This document shows positions 1 to 8,220 of a stretch of 64,000 bases of DNA, one piece after another. This stretch comes from Pseudomonas putida. GTDB taxonomy: Bacteria; Pseudomonadota; Gammaproteobacteria; Pseudomonadales; Pseudomonadaceae. Positions within the stretch are counted from its first letter, which is position 1; every line of letters starts with the position of its first letter. The notes below the pieces were generated by a model. That model was not told the DNA's origin. It made no database searches and worked only from the letters and a program-made list of their open reading frames with translations. The translations under genes and the position numbers were made by a program. The stretch lies in NCBI GenBank assembly GCA_041879295.1, contig CP047152.1:2857501-2921500 (forward strand). Reading direction: 5' to 3'.

Positions 1-116
1 CGAGCGGGCACCTCAAGTACCTTACTGGCCTGCAGGCATTGACCGGCCTGGTGTTGATCACCTGGACCGCTTCGTTCCTCTTCCTGGAAATGCAGAAGTA
101 CTGGAAAGCCAAATAA
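1..116 (+). CDS. C-terminal end of a membrane protein, probably an ion-channel family protein (partial)
   Basis: Only the last 37 codons are inside the window, in the frame ending at the TAA at 114-116. The peptide has a hydrophobic stretch (LTGLVLITWTASFLFLEM) followed by a short polar tail ending KYWKAK. This resembles the last membrane helix of small two-pore or Ion_trans_2 channel proteins found beside stress genes in pseudomonads. That assignment is from memory of the family and cannot be confirmed from this fragment. The 5' part lies upstream of the window. Confidence 0.45.
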   Translation, partial: SGHLKYLTGLQALTGLVLITWTASFLFLEMQKYWKAK

Positions 117-244
117 TGGAGTACCGGGTGCGGCGGTGACCACAAGCCGGCTGCCTGTTTACCATCGGCCAATTGGGCTGTGCGAACCGGTAACATCCGC
201 TCTTCCCTCAAATTGACAGCAAAATCCAGTTGTCAGCCGAGCAA

Positions 245-258
245 TTGACAACTATCAA
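245..258. promoter_or_regulatory. Candidate ANR/FNR box
   Basis: TTGACAACTATCAA differs from the FNR/ANR consensus TTGAT-N4-ATCAA at one position. Its centre lies about 74 nt upstream of the ATG at 326, a spacing that fits activation from about -41.5 with a short leader. Its position inside the longer open frame from 230 supports the downstream start. Confidence 0.6.
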
Positions 259-325
259 GTCGGTGCAAGGCCACGCAACGAAACTGTATCTCCACTGTTC
301 ATTCCAGACGTGTGAGGATACCGCC

Positions 326-895
326 ATGGCTCCAGTCAACCCCTCCCCTCAACCTGCCCCCACCTCATTTCCGGTGCCCGCCGGCGAGCATTGGATCGAT
401 GCTTTGGACAATGGTACCCATGTACTGATCAGGCCGTTGCAAGCCAAGGACAGGCAGCGCGAAAGAGCCTTCATCGAACGGTTGTCACCTGAATCACGGC
501 ACTTTCGCTTCCTGTGCCAGATCAAGGAGCCCGGTGAAGCCATGCTCGACCAGTTGATGGCGGTCGATCAGGACCGACAAGCGGCCTTCGTCGCCCTCGC
601 GCATGTCGACGGCGAACTGCAAGAAGTGGGCATTTCCCGTTACGCTGCCTGTGACGCCAAGGATGAATGCGAATGTGCGGTCACGGTCCTCGACAGCTGG
701 CAACACCATGGCCTCGGCCGCTTGCTGCTCAAGCACCTGACTGATCATGCACGGGCAAAAGGATTTCGGCAGATGTATTCGATCGATTCCGCCGCCAATC
801 AGGCAATGCGTGACATGGCCAAGGCAGCAGGATTTACCACGACCACCGACCCTGATGATCCGAGCCAGGTAATCCACCGGCTTGTACTGAGCTGA
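326..895 (+). CDS. GNAT family N-acetyltransferase (paralogue 1)
   Basis: A 189-residue protein with a GNAT fold. Its signature is GLGRLLLKHL (the acetyl-CoA pyrophosphate loop, R/Q-x-x-G-x-G/A type), preceded by the strand CECAVTVLDSWQ. The N-terminal block HWIDALDNGTHVLIRPL is shared with the paralogue at 4133-4681. The ATG at 326 is preferred over the open-frame ATG at 230 because a GAGGA ribosome site precedes it and an ANR-type box lies between the two. The substrate is unknown. Relatives lie beside universal stress proteins and are sometimes fused to acyl-CoA synthetase-type protein acetyltransferases, so a protein-lysine acetylation role is possible but unproven. Confidence 0.8.
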   Translation: MAPVNPSPQPAPTSFPVPAGEHWIDALDNGTHVLIRPLQAKDRQRERAFIERLSPESRHFRFLCQIKEPGEAMLDQLMAVDQDRQAAFVALAHVDGELQEVGISRYAACDAKDECECAVTVLDSWQHHGLGRLLLKHLTDHARAKGFRQMYSIDSAANQAMRDMAKAAGFTTTTDPDDPSQVIHRLVLS

Positions 896-901
896 ACCAA
901 A

Positions 902-935
902 GCCGCCGCGGCATGACTTGTCCTGACGCGGCGGC
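902..935. terminator. Bidirectional hairpin between convergent genes
   Basis: Perfect 9-bp GC stem (GCCGCCGCG at 902-910 with CGCGGCGGC at 927-935) and a 16-nt loop. It lies in the gap between the convergent GNAT gene and the membrane-protein gene. It has no strong T-run. Confidence 0.5.
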
Positions 936-946
936 CAGCATCTGAT

Positions 947-1591
947 TCAAGGCATGGTTGCCTGAGGCTCCTCGGGCAACAGGTCGAACTGTTTGAGGCA
1001 GCGCTGCTCATCATCGGGTGTGAGTACCTTCAAGCCGCTCACCTCCTGCATGGGCGTTTCGAACAAAGCCATGCGTAGCACCCCGTTGCGCTTCATGAAG
1101 GTCTGTGCCAGACACGTGCACACCGGTTTGCCGACAAGTGTGGAGAGTTTTTCATATTCGGGTACGTCCACTTGAGCCTGCAGGTTGGCCTCGCAGTTCG
1201 CCACGATCTGCGTCACTGAGCGTCCTGCCAACCACAAGGCGCCTGTGCCCAGCAGCCCCAGGCACAACAGCACCACCAGCAGGATGTTCGACTCCCGGGC
1301 CACCGAGCGAAGGAACGCCAGCCTGGCCTGCCAGCCTGTCTCCTGGCCGTTGAAAATGGCCCTGCCGACAGTGCGCTTCACGCCTCGCTGCACCGCCCAG
1401 CCTAGCGCCACACTCAGGGCCAGCAAGGCCAGTATCACGGCCGGATCGTGCATGGGCAGGCGCCAGGTCGGGCTCAGCCCGTGGTAGGCCGATGCGGCGA
1501 GTAGCAAGACCAGAATCGCCACGATCCAACCCAGGCTGCCCTTTGGACGATGCATCCAGGCTCTGAGTTTTGCCCTTGCTTGTGTGTTCAT
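947..1591 (-). CDS. Hypothetical inner-membrane protein
   Basis: A 214-residue protein. Three hydrophobic segments can be seen: about residues 22-38 (WIVAILVLLLAASAY), 50-67 (AVILALLALSVALGWAV) and 100-120 (ILLVVLLCLGLLGTGALWL). The C-terminal half is soluble and contains VCTCLAQTFMKRNG, with paired cysteines. No family is recognised. It lies 74 nt downstream of the metallo-beta-lactamase gene on the same strand, so it probably belongs to the USP/MBL transcription unit controlled from the 4019-4032 region. Function unknown. Confidence 0.65.
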   Translation of the reverse strand: MNTQARAKLRAWMHRPKGSLGWIVAILVLLLAASAYHGLSPTWRLPMHDPAVILALLALSVALGWAVQRGVKRTVGRAIFNGQETGWQARLAFLRSVARESNILLVVLLCLGLLGTGALWLAGRSVTQIVANCEANLQAQVDVPEYEKLSTLVGKPVCTCLAQTFMKRNGVLRMALFETPMQEVSGLKVLTPDDEQRCLKQFDLLPEEPQATMP

Positions 1592-1665
1592 GAATACCTC
1601 CCGCGCCGACCCAGGCTCTGTATGAGAAGCCTTGAAACTCGTTGATGCTGCGTTGAAAGCAGCCC

Positions 1666-3033
1666 CTAGCGCACTGGGTCGATGGCAACCGTTTCCTGAT
1701 ACTCAGGCACGCACACCTGCCAGCCGAGTTCGAGGCTGATCCGCCGCCGCAAGGTATCGGCAGCGTGTGGCTCGCCATGAATGACATAGGTCTGACGGGG
1801 CGGCCGGGTGAACCCGCGCAACCATTCCATGATTTCGTCGGCATCGGCGTGCGCAGAAAGATTCTCCATCGCATGCACCTGTGCACGGATGGGCACATCC
1901 TCGCCGTGCAACCGCACACTGTGGGCACCCGCTACAATATCGGCTCCCCGCGTACCCCCGGCTTGAAAGCCCGAGAACAGAATGCTGTTGCGTGGGTTGG
2001 GGGCCAGCGCCTTGAGGTGGTGAAGCACCCGTCCGCCGGTCGCCATACCACTGGCGGCGATGATCACTGCGGGCTCGCGCAGTTGGTCCAGGTGCCTGGA
2101 CTCATCGACCGTCCGGATGATGTGCGTGCCTATGCACATGGCGGCGCACTCGGCTGCGGTCAGCCGGTGTTCACTGCGGTACTGCTGGTACAAGACGGTG
2201 GCGTCGGTGGCCATCGGGCTGTTCAGGTAGACCGGGATATCAGGGATCAGCCGGTCGCGCTTGAGCGTGTACAGGTAGTACATGAGCAGTTGGGCACGGC
2301 CGACGGCGAATGACGGCACGAGGGTAATGCCGTGGCGCAGGAGCGTTTCGTTGATGATCTTGGCCAAATACTGCTCGGTCGATTCGGCGGGATGCTGGCG
2401 ATCCCCATAGGTAGATTCGATCAACAGCACGTCGGCCGTCCTGACCAGCTCAGGCGCACGCATGATCGGATCCTGAGGGCGCCCGAGATCACCCGAAAAC
2501 AGCACGGTCTGCCCCTCGGCGCTGATCTGGACCGTGGCCGCCCCCAGAATATGCCCGGCGGTACGCAACAGCAACTCCATGCCCTCGGCGATCATGGTCA
2601 CCTGATGCAACTCTACGGGGTGAAACAATGCCAGGACCCTTTTGGCATCCTGCTCTGTATAGAGCGGTTGCGCCGGTGCATGCTTGGAGTAACCGTGGCG
2701 ATTGGCATGGTCGGCCTGCTCCTCCTGCAGCCGCGCACTGTCGAGCAAGAGGATTTCCGCCAGGGCGCAAGTCGCCGGCGTGGCGTAGATCGGCCCGCGG
2801 TAGCCTTCCCGAACCAGCACCGGCAGATAACCACTGTGGTCAAGGTGGGCGTGGGTCAGTACCACGGCATCGAGTGCCCGCAACGCCGGGGGCAGTGGCT
2901 GCCAGTTGCGCAGGCGCAGTTGCTTGAACCCCTGGAAGAGTCCGCAGTCGACCAATATCCGCGTGCTGTCACGGGTCAACAGGAATTTGCTGCCGGTAAC
3001 GGTGCCGGTACCGCCAAGAAAAGTCAGTTGCAT
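1666..3033 (-). CDS. Metallo-beta-lactamase / beta-CASP family ribonuclease-like protein
   Basis: A 455-residue protein. The N-terminal MBL domain has the zinc motif HAHLDHSGYLP and a later GHILGAA histidine. A beta-CASP region follows (FAVGRAQLLMYYL, then SGMATGGRVLHHL), and the C-terminal motifs are LSAHADADEIMEWL and YVIHGEPHAAD. This layout is typical of CPSF73/RNase J-like nucleases of the YSH1 (COG1236) group, which hydrolyse RNA using two zinc ions. The start at 3033 (MQLTFLGGTG) matches the family's usual N-terminus and overlaps the end of the upstream USP gene by about 10 nt, implying translational coupling. Linkage to USPs and ANR boxes suggests a role in low-oxygen adaptation (inference). 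Confidence 0.85.
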   Translation of the reverse strand: MQLTFLGGTGTVTGSKFLLTRDSTRILVDCGLFQGFKQLRLRNWQPLPPALRALDAVVLTHAHLDHSGYLPVLVREGYRGPIYATPATCALAEILLLDSARLQEEQADHANRHGYSKHAPAQPLYTEQDAKRVLALFHPVELHQVTMIAEGMELLLRTAGHILGAATVQISAEGQTVLFSGDLGRPQDPIMRAPELVRTADVLLIESTYGDRQHPAESTEQYLAKIINETLLRHGITLVPSFAVGRAQLLMYYLYTLKRDRLIPDIPVYLNSPMATDATVLYQQYRSEHRLTAAECAAMCIGTHIIRTVDESRHLDQLREPAVIIAASGMATGGRVLHHLKALAPNPRNSILFSGFQAGGTRGADIVAGAHSVRLHGEDVPIRAQVHAMENLSAHADADEIMEWLRGFTRPPRQTYVIHGEPHAADTLRRRISLELGWQVCVPEYQETVAIDPVR

Positions 3034-3950
3034 GGCCAAGGCTCCCAACTTTCGGCTATTTGGGGATGAACGGCGAGCACGCTGCACGGTGGGCGGCTGA
3101 CGATACGCTCGGTGGTGTCTCCCAACAGTTTGTCCAGGCCTTTGGGCTGCACCACGCCCATCACCACCGCGTCGATGTCCAAGGCCGCGACCTGTTCACG
3201 GATCACCTGTACCGGGCCTCCTTCCATGAAATGTCGGCGGTCCGGCGCGACGCCTTCGGCATCGGCCAGCGCCTCGAAAGGCTCCTGCAGTGCCTCACGC
3301 ATCTCGTCGATCCACGCCTGGGTGACATTCATGTCCGAGGCGAATACCCCTGCCAGGTTGTAGGCCGATAGCAGATGCAGGTGCGCGTCACACTGCAAGG
3401 CCAACGCCTGGGCAGCACGAATCAGTCCACGGTTGAAGCACGCCTGCACAGCAGGCGTCTCGCTGAACGCCGTATCCACTGCGACCAGGACACGCCGCGG
3501 CAATGAGATGGCCCCCGCCGGCACGAAATGGCTGACGCCTTTGAAACCTCGCATCAGCGCACAATCCAGTGGGGTGCCGAACACGCGCGCCAGGGCCGAT
3601 GCGGCCTCGCTGTCCTTGATGACCATATCGGGCTGCAGTTCACTGATGTAATCGATCGCCTGGCTGCGGATATCCTCCGCATTCAGGCTGTCGACCGTCA
3701 GCGTTATACCGCTGCCGCGATGCCGCTCGACCAATCCCGTCAACTGAACGCGATAGTGTTCGTACTGGCGCTTGATATCGGCCTCATTCAGCCGCTCTTC
3801 GCGCAGAAGGTGCTGATCGCTCGGCTCGAACAAACCCAGTACATGCACGCTGGCGCCGCTGACATGCGCCAAGGCAAGGGCTCTGCGCAAAGCGGCGGAA
3901 TGCGGATCTACCTCGGTCAGCAGCACCAGCAATTGTCGATATTGCCCCAT
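3024..3950 (-). CDS. Tandem-domain universal stress protein
   Basis: A 308-residue protein with two UspA-like domains. The first (residues about 5-145) is degenerate. The second begins LPRRVLVAVD and ends with a G-x2-G-x9-G-(S/T)-like nucleotide-binding stretch (MGVVQPKGLDKLLGDTTERI) and CSVLAVHP. GGAGG is well spaced before the ATG. It shares length and organisation with the USP at 4898-5824. The gene leads an apparent operon with the MBL protein and membrane protein, and an ANR-type box lies about 75 nt upstream of its start. A cytoplasmic role in anaerobic or energy-starvation survival is inferred from the family. Confidence 0.85.
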   Translation of the reverse strand: MGQYRQLLVLLTEVDPHSAALRRALALAHVSGASVHVLGLFEPSDQHLLREERLNEADIKRQYEHYRVQLTGLVERHRGSGITLTVDSLNAEDIRSQAIDYISELQPDMVIKDSEAASALARVFGTPLDCALMRGFKGVSHFVPAGAISLPRRVLVAVDTAFSETPAVQACFNRGLIRAAQALALQCDAHLHLLSAYNLAGVFASDMNVTQAWIDEMREALQEPFEALADAEGVAPDRRHFMEGGPVQVIREQVAALDIDAVVMGVVQPKGLDKLLGDTTERIVSRPPCSVLAVHPQIAESWEPWPCN

Positions 3951-4018
3951 GGTGAACCTCCGCGCTTGCGTCAGTGGATGTGATGCTGACGATGTTCCGC
4001 GCGCAGGGTCGATGTTGC

Positions 4019-4032
4019 TTGATGCAGATCAG
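4019..4032. promoter_or_regulatory. Candidate ANR/FNR box in a divergent promoter region
   Basis: TTGATGCAGATCAG matches TTGAT-N4-ATCAA except for the last base. It lies between the divergent USP (start 3950) and GNAT (start 4133) genes, with its centre about 75 nt and 107 nt from the two start codons, so it could serve both. A weaker match (TTGATGATTGTCAG, 4055-4068) lies beside it. Confidence 0.6.
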
Positions 4033-4132
4033 AAAACCGCTACCCAGGCTGAACTTGATGATTGTCAGAACCGAAACGGCCCGCCACGTTAAAACGGCTG
4101 CACCAGGTACTGATCAAGCAACGGGAGGCGTC

Positions 4133-4681
4133 ATGAACGGGCAGCAAACAGCACAGCCACAGACCTGCGAACACTGGGTCGAAAACCTCGAGGACGGTTC
4201 GGCGGTGCTGATCCGCCCACTGCGCGAAGAAGACCGCGAACGGGACAAGCGTTTTCTGAGCACCATCGCTTATGAATCACGGCGTTTTCGTTTCATTGCC
4301 GGGCTCAGCGGCGGCTTGCCTAGCTTGGACACGCAAGACATGCCCGTGGACTATCACCAGCGCATGGCCTATGTCGCCTTGGTTCATGTAGACGGTCAAT
4401 TGCAACAAATCGGCGTCAGCCGCTATGCAGGCATACCTGGCAGTCAGCGGTGCGAATGTGCAGTAGCGGTCAGCGAAGACTGGCAGCGCAAGGGGTTGGG
4501 CAAGCGCCTGATGCAACACCTGATTGAAGCCGCACGACGAAATGGCTTTCAGTGCATGGTCTCCAGGGATCTGGCCAGCAACTATGCCATGCACCGGCTG
4601 GTCAAGGCTCTGGGCTTCACTTCAAGATACCCTGGCGGGGATGTGAGCGAGATCCTGCACGAACTTGACCTGCGGCCATGA
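4133..4681 (+). CDS. GNAT family N-acetyltransferase (paralogue 2)
   Basis: A 182-residue protein. The GGGAGG ribosome site 7 nt before the ATG at 4133 decides the start; the open frame extends upstream to 3974. It shares the N-terminal pattern HWVENLEDGSAVLIRPL with the protein at 326-895, and has the acetyl-CoA loop KGLGKRLMQHL and the strand CECAVAVSEDW. The two genes flank the USP/MBL unit and both lie near ANR-type boxes, which suggests duplication within one regulon. Substrate unknown. Confidence 0.8.
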   Translation: MNGQQTAQPQTCEHWVENLEDGSAVLIRPLREEDRERDKRFLSTIAYESRRFRFIAGLSGGLPSLDTQDMPVDYHQRMAYVALVHVDGQLQQIGVSRYAGIPGSQRCECAVAVSEDWQRKGLGKRLMQHLIEAARRNGFQCMVSRDLASNYAMHRLVKALGFTSRYPGGDVSEILHELDLRP

Positions 4682-4685
4682 AAAA

Positions 4686-4894
4686 ACAAGGCCCTTGCGT
4701 AATGCCGGTCAGTTAAGCCAAATGGGGCTGCTTTGCAGCCCTTCGCGGGCAAGCCCGCTCCCACAGGATTGCGCAAAATCTCAAGCTTGCGCTGTACCTG
4801 TGGGAGCGGGCTTGCCCGCGAAGGGCCGCAAAGCGGCCCCAGTTAATGAGGATGAAACCTTAACTGACTGGCATTAGGCCCTTGCGGGCCTTGT
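4686..4894. repeat. Long palindromic REPIN-like element between convergent genes
   Basis: An inverted pair of P. putida-type REP sequences forms the core (CTTCGCGGGCAAGCCCGCTC at 4741-4760 and its reverse complement at 4805-4824). Outer arms extend the symmetry: ACAAGGCCC plus TAATGCCGGTCAGTTAAG on the left matches the reverse complement of CTTAACTGACTGGCATTA plus GGGCCTTGT on the right with few mismatches. It fills almost the whole gap between the ends of the GNAT and USP genes and probably acts as a bidirectional terminator or RNA stabiliser. Confidence 0.85.
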
Positions 4895-4897
4895 GCT

Positions 4898-5824
4898 TCA
4901 GCCTTGGGACCGCTCCGGAGAAATCACCAGCACACTGCTGGACAACCGATGCAAAACCCGCTCGGCAGTACTGCCGATGAACCAGCCGATGCCATGGTGG
5001 TGATAACTGCCCATGACCAGCACGTCGATATCATTGTTATCCATGAAGATCGCCAGGGCCTTTGCCGGGTCGCCTATGCGCATATGGCGGTGCTCGGCGG
5101 CGATCCCGTTGCGTTCGGCAAGCTCCTGGAAGGCAGCACTCTGAGCGTCATGCAAGGTCTGGGCGTGGTTCGAATCGAACAGAAACGAATGTTCCCGGCT
5201 GCCGCCTGCGTCCAGGTACATGGAACCCAAGTCGTAGGCATACAGCAGCTCGATCTGGGCATTGCACTGCAATGTCAGTTTCAACGCTTCGCTGATGATC
5301 TGGTCGTTGAAACCTTCGAACTGATCCTCAGGCCTGGACAGGTCCACCGCCGCAAGAATCCTTCGTGGCAACGCGTGGCTGGCCTTGTGTACCAAGTGCA
5401 AGGGGGTTCGCGTTTCACGCAGCAACTGGATATCCAGCGAGGTGAACATTGCGCGCATCCACCAGGGCTCATGCTCGAACGCCTTGATCAGCATGGCGAA
5501 CGGCTGCTCACGCAAGTGCACCAGGATCTCGTTCAAGGGGTGCTGCACCCACACCACCTCGGTTGTGACGATGACACCGCTGCGGCGCATCGATGTCGCC
5601 TGGGTTTCCAGCCACTCGCGGTGCTGCTGCACATACCCCTCGCGCATGACTGCCAGCGCCTGGTCATTCACCAGGCCCGCCGTTGCAAGCCCTTCCACGT
5701 AGTCGAAAGCGACAATGTGCAGCGCCATCCCCTTGGCCTTGGCCAGCGCGGCAGCCCTGTCATAGACCGGGGTTCGGCGCATCAGGGGGGAGGCAATCAG
5801 CAGCAGTCTTTGCGGAGTTTCCAT
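4898..5824 (-). CDS. Tandem-domain universal stress protein
   Basis: A 308-residue protein with two UspA-like halves. The second half starts at LPRRILAAVDLS and carries the nucleotide-binding pattern MGSYHHHGIGWFIGSTAERVL followed by SSVLVISPE. This is the intact G-x2-G-x9-G-S type motif. The ATG at 5824 has GAGG upstream; the longer open frame from 5857 lacks support. A perfect FNR/ANR palindrome lies about 60-73 nt upstream of the start. Family members in Pseudomonas are induced under oxygen limitation and support anaerobic survival, which fits. Confidence 0.87.
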   Translation of the reverse strand: METPQRLLLIASPLMRRTPVYDRAAALAKAKGMALHIVAFDYVEGLATAGLVNDQALAVMREGYVQQHREWLETQATSMRRSGVIVTTEVVWVQHPLNEILVHLREQPFAMLIKAFEHEPWWMRAMFTSLDIQLLRETRTPLHLVHKASHALPRRILAAVDLSRPEDQFEGFNDQIISEALKLTLQCNAQIELLYAYDLGSMYLDAGGSREHSFLFDSNHAQTLHDAQSAAFQELAERNGIAAEHRHMRIGDPAKALAIFMDNNDIDVLVMGSYHHHGIGWFIGSTAERVLHRLSSSVLVISPERSQG

Positions 5825-5883
5825 GGCACACCTCTGAGGTTGCGATATGTAGCTCAAGCATCTGCCACGCAGGTCTTGCGAAT

Positions 5884-5897
5884 TTGATGTTTATCAA
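5884..5897. promoter_or_regulatory. ANR/FNR box, perfect consensus
   Basis: TTGATGTTTATCAA matches TTGAT-N4-ATCAA exactly, and its arms are perfectly symmetrical. It lies 60 nt upstream of the USP start at 5824, at class II activator spacing. It is also upstream of the plus-strand unit at 6113, though 216 nt away. The rest of the 5825-6112 gap holds no supported gene; a weaker partial box (CTGACGCAGATCAA) occurs at 5942-5955. Confidence 0.8.
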
Positions 5898-6112
5898 CTG
5901 GAGCGCCTTCTGACAAACGGCATTGCCCATGGCGCAAGAACCTGACGCAGATCAATGTCTCGACCCTTCGCTGGCGCACCCTGTACCCAGATCAACAACA
6001 ACTTCAGGCGCCGCAGGCGTGCCATGGCGATAACGCCCTGAGCTTCACCTCCGCTGCCGGCAGGGACGCCTTCATTCTGCATTGTCTATCGATACATGCT
6101 TTGGAGGCCCTG

Positions 6113-6361
6113 ATGAACATTTACGTCGAGAAGAACACTGAGCAGGGACGCTGTTGGGTGCGCATGGATCACTGGCGGGTGAGTTTCAGTACGGCTGCCG
6201 AAGCCGAGCGGTTTGTCGAGCGACTTACAATCCGCCTCAATGCCCCCCACTCGCGTGACATGCTGGCCGATTGGTCGCCCCATACCGGGGATGCCGCCGG
6301 GCACGGTGCGCTTAATGGCGCGGGGGCCCAAAGCGGCCTCCGAAGTGCAAAGGAGGCCTGA
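6113..6361 (+). CDS. Small hypothetical protein upstream of the FNR-type regulator
   Basis: An 82-residue protein starting MNIYVEKNTEQ, with GGAGG 6 nt before the ATG at 6113. No family is recognised. It has no signal peptide or membrane segment; the N-terminal half reads as a compact alpha/beta fold (GRCWVRMDHWRVSFSTAAEAERFVERL) and the C-terminus is glycine- and alanine-rich. Its stop is 2 nt before the regulator's ATG, so the two are almost certainly co-transcribed and perhaps translationally coupled. Function unknown. Confidence 0.6.
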   Translation: MNIYVEKNTEQGRCWVRMDHWRVSFSTAAEAERFVERLTIRLNAPHSRDMLADWSPHTGDAAGHGALNGAGAQSGLRSAKEA

Positions 6362-6363
6362 AG

Positions 6364-7161
6364 ATGCCTGGCCAGCTGAAGGTCGTACTACTCGACTCGT
6401 CCAACGAATCGTGCAAGGCAAACCCTATTCACCTGAAACCGCTGGCGACCCACTGCATGGATTGCCGGGTCAGCGGCCTGTGCCTCCCCACCGGCCTGCC
6501 GGTTCACGACAACAGCTGTCTGGACGCGTTGATAGGCCCACGCATACGCATTCGCAAGGGCGCCGCGCTATTCAACGCCAACGATCCGCTGACCATGCTC
6601 TATGCCGTACGCTGCGGCAGTTTCAAGACCAGCCTGAACACCGCTGAGGGGCAAGGCGTGGTGATCAACTTCTGGATGCCGGGCGATGTACTCGGCCTCG
6701 ATGCCATTGCCACAGAGCACCATGTCTGCGACGCCATTGCCCTGGAAGACAGCGAAGTCTGCCCAGTCCCCTATCGCCGCTTGCAAACCCTGGCGCGTGA
6801 CTTTCCGGTCCTGCAGCAAAGCCTCAATCGCTTGATGAGCCGGGAGATCGTGCGTGAGCACGGGCGTGTACTGATGCTGTGCAACCTCACAGCAGAACAG
6901 CGGCTGGCCAGCTTTCTGGTGGGGCTCTCCAGGCGCTTCGTCAGCCGCGGTTATTCTGCCCATGGCTTCATGTTGCGGATGTCCCGAGAAGACATGGCTT
7001 CGTACCTGGGATTACGCCTGGAAACCGTGTGCCGATCCATCGCGCACCTGCGGGCGCTGGGTCTCGTCGACCTGCATGGCAGGTTGGTGGAAATTCTCGA
7101 TATGCCTGCACTCATGGCACTGGAACAAGGCGGCGGTGAATGTGAGGTCAAGGGCCCCTGA
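6364..7161 (+). CDS. FNR/ANR-type oxygen-sensing transcriptional regulator (4Fe-4S)
   Basis: A 265-residue Crp/Fnr family protein. The N-terminus has the FNR cluster pattern C31-x2-C34-x5-C40, and the fourth ligand Cys133 lies in EVCPVP, equivalent to E. coli FNR Cys122. A cyclic-nucleotide-like barrel follows, then a C-terminal helix-turn-helix (MSREDMASYLGLRLETVCRS) with the E-x3-R pattern that reads TTGAT half-sites. AGGAGG lies 7 nt before the ATG. P. putida KT2440 has three FNR-family proteins, one of them encoded next to paaX; this is probably its orthologue. The ANR boxes in the first 6 kb are likely targets of this or of ANR itself. Confidence 0.9.
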   Translation: MPGQLKVVLLDSSNESCKANPIHLKPLATHCMDCRVSGLCLPTGLPVHDNSCLDALIGPRIRIRKGAALFNANDPLTMLYAVRCGSFKTSLNTAEGQGVVINFWMPGDVLGLDAIATEHHVCDAIALEDSEVCPVPYRRLQTLARDFPVLQQSLNRLMSREIVREHGRVLMLCNLTAEQRLASFLVGLSRRFVSRGYSAHGFMLRMSREDMASYLGLRLETVCRSIAHLRALGLVDLHGRLVEILDMPALMALEQGGGECEVKGP

Positions 7162-7219
7162 AGGCACCCGGTTCGACGCCGTAGATGTTGGCCACGGCGC
7201 TGTCACGCAAGCACTCCCC

Positions 7220-8143
7220 TCAGGCCAAACCGCCAAAACGCTTGTAGAAACTCTCGCTCACATCCGGCAATGGACCGTCTGCCGTCTCCAGCGCTGCATT
7301 CAACCATTCTTCAGCCTTGGCAAACACCAGTCGGTAGAGGTTACGGCACAACTGTCGCGCTGCCCTTCCCTCCCAGTCCCCTGGCAGTAGCTCGTCGGGT
7401 AGTTGCGGGTCGCGCAGCAGCAGGCGGCGGTATTCGTGAATCAGCAGCGTACGCGCCAGGAAGCAATCTTGAGCATCAAGCAACGGCTGCTCTTTCAAAC
7501 CTTGCCACAGTGGCCTGAACAGCTGGATAAACTCGCTGTATTGCTGCCCCAGTTCGTCGATACGCCAGCTTTCCCGCACCTGGGCGCGCATGGCCTTGGA
7601 CGCGAGTACCTCCTGGGTGTGGGTTTCGAAGACGATGCTATCGTCGCCGGCCTCAAGGTCACGCAGCGTGGCCACCAGGTCGGCACGGTCTGCCCGCGGG
7701 CAACCTAGCAGGTTCGGCGCCATGACACCAAAGCCCTGCCACTCCAGCTCTTCACGCACGGCCTTGCGTTTACCCGCCTCGAGTTGCGACAGCAACACCA
7801 GCGTCCAGGCCCCGTCCCAGGCTGGCTGGCTCGGGCTATAGACGCGCTTGAAGGCTTTTTCGAAGCGCCGACGGCCAGTGCCTGTCAGGCTGTAATAACT
7901 GCGTCGCCCCACCTTTTCTGAAGTGAGCCAACCTTCTTTGGTAAGGCGAAAGATCGACGTGCGTATCAGCCGTTCATTAATGCCTATCGGTTCCAGCAGG
8001 TTGATCAGGCTACCGAGCCAGACTGTACCGCCGTGCGGCTCGATGGCATCGCCGTACAACGTGATGATCAGGGAGCTGGCGCGGATTGGCGTCTGCTCCT
8101 GAAAGCGGGTGATCAAGTGGTTCAGTGGGGCGAGATTGCTCAT
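7220..8143 (-). CDS. paaX: PaaX, phenylacetyl-CoA-responsive repressor
   Basis: A 307-residue protein, the usual PaaX length. The N-terminal winged helix (residues about 10-85) contains WLGSLINLLEPIGINERLIRTS, characteristic of the PaaX family. The central and C-terminal regions carry the effector domain (SQPAWDGAWTLVLLSQ). The ATG at 8143 is used because the much longer open frame to 8443 runs antiparallel through paaY. PaaX represses paa promoters, and phenylacetyl-CoA relieves repression. It is downstream of paaY on the same strand (77 nt gap) and convergent with the FNR-type gene. Confidence 0.92.
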   Translation of the reverse strand: MSNLAPLNHLITRFQEQTPIRASSLIITLYGDAIEPHGGTVWLGSLINLLEPIGINERLIRTSIFRLTKEGWLTSEKVGRRSYYSLTGTGRRRFEKAFKRVYSPSQPAWDGAWTLVLLSQLEAGKRKAVREELEWQGFGVMAPNLLGCPRADRADLVATLRDLEAGDDSIVFETHTQEVLASKAMRAQVRESWRIDELGQQYSEFIQLFRPLWQGLKEQPLLDAQDCFLARTLLIHEYRRLLLRDPQLPDELLPGDWEGRAARQLCRNLYRLVFAKAEEWLNAALETADGPLPDVSESFYKRFGGLA

Positions 8144-8220
8144 GGGCGAACTGTGCGCGGATAAAGCACCGACTATACCTGTGCGGTGGGCCGCCTGGCC
8201 ATTGCGTGTCGCTGCCAGGC

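Noticed and set aside
5942..5955. CTGACGCAGATCAA as a second FNR box
   Set aside because: Two mismatches in the critical left half-site and no gene at suitable distance; kept only as a note.
5894..6082. 62-residue minus-strand open frame between the USP and small hypothetical gene
   Set aside because: No ribosome site, no recognisable domain, and composition not protein-like.
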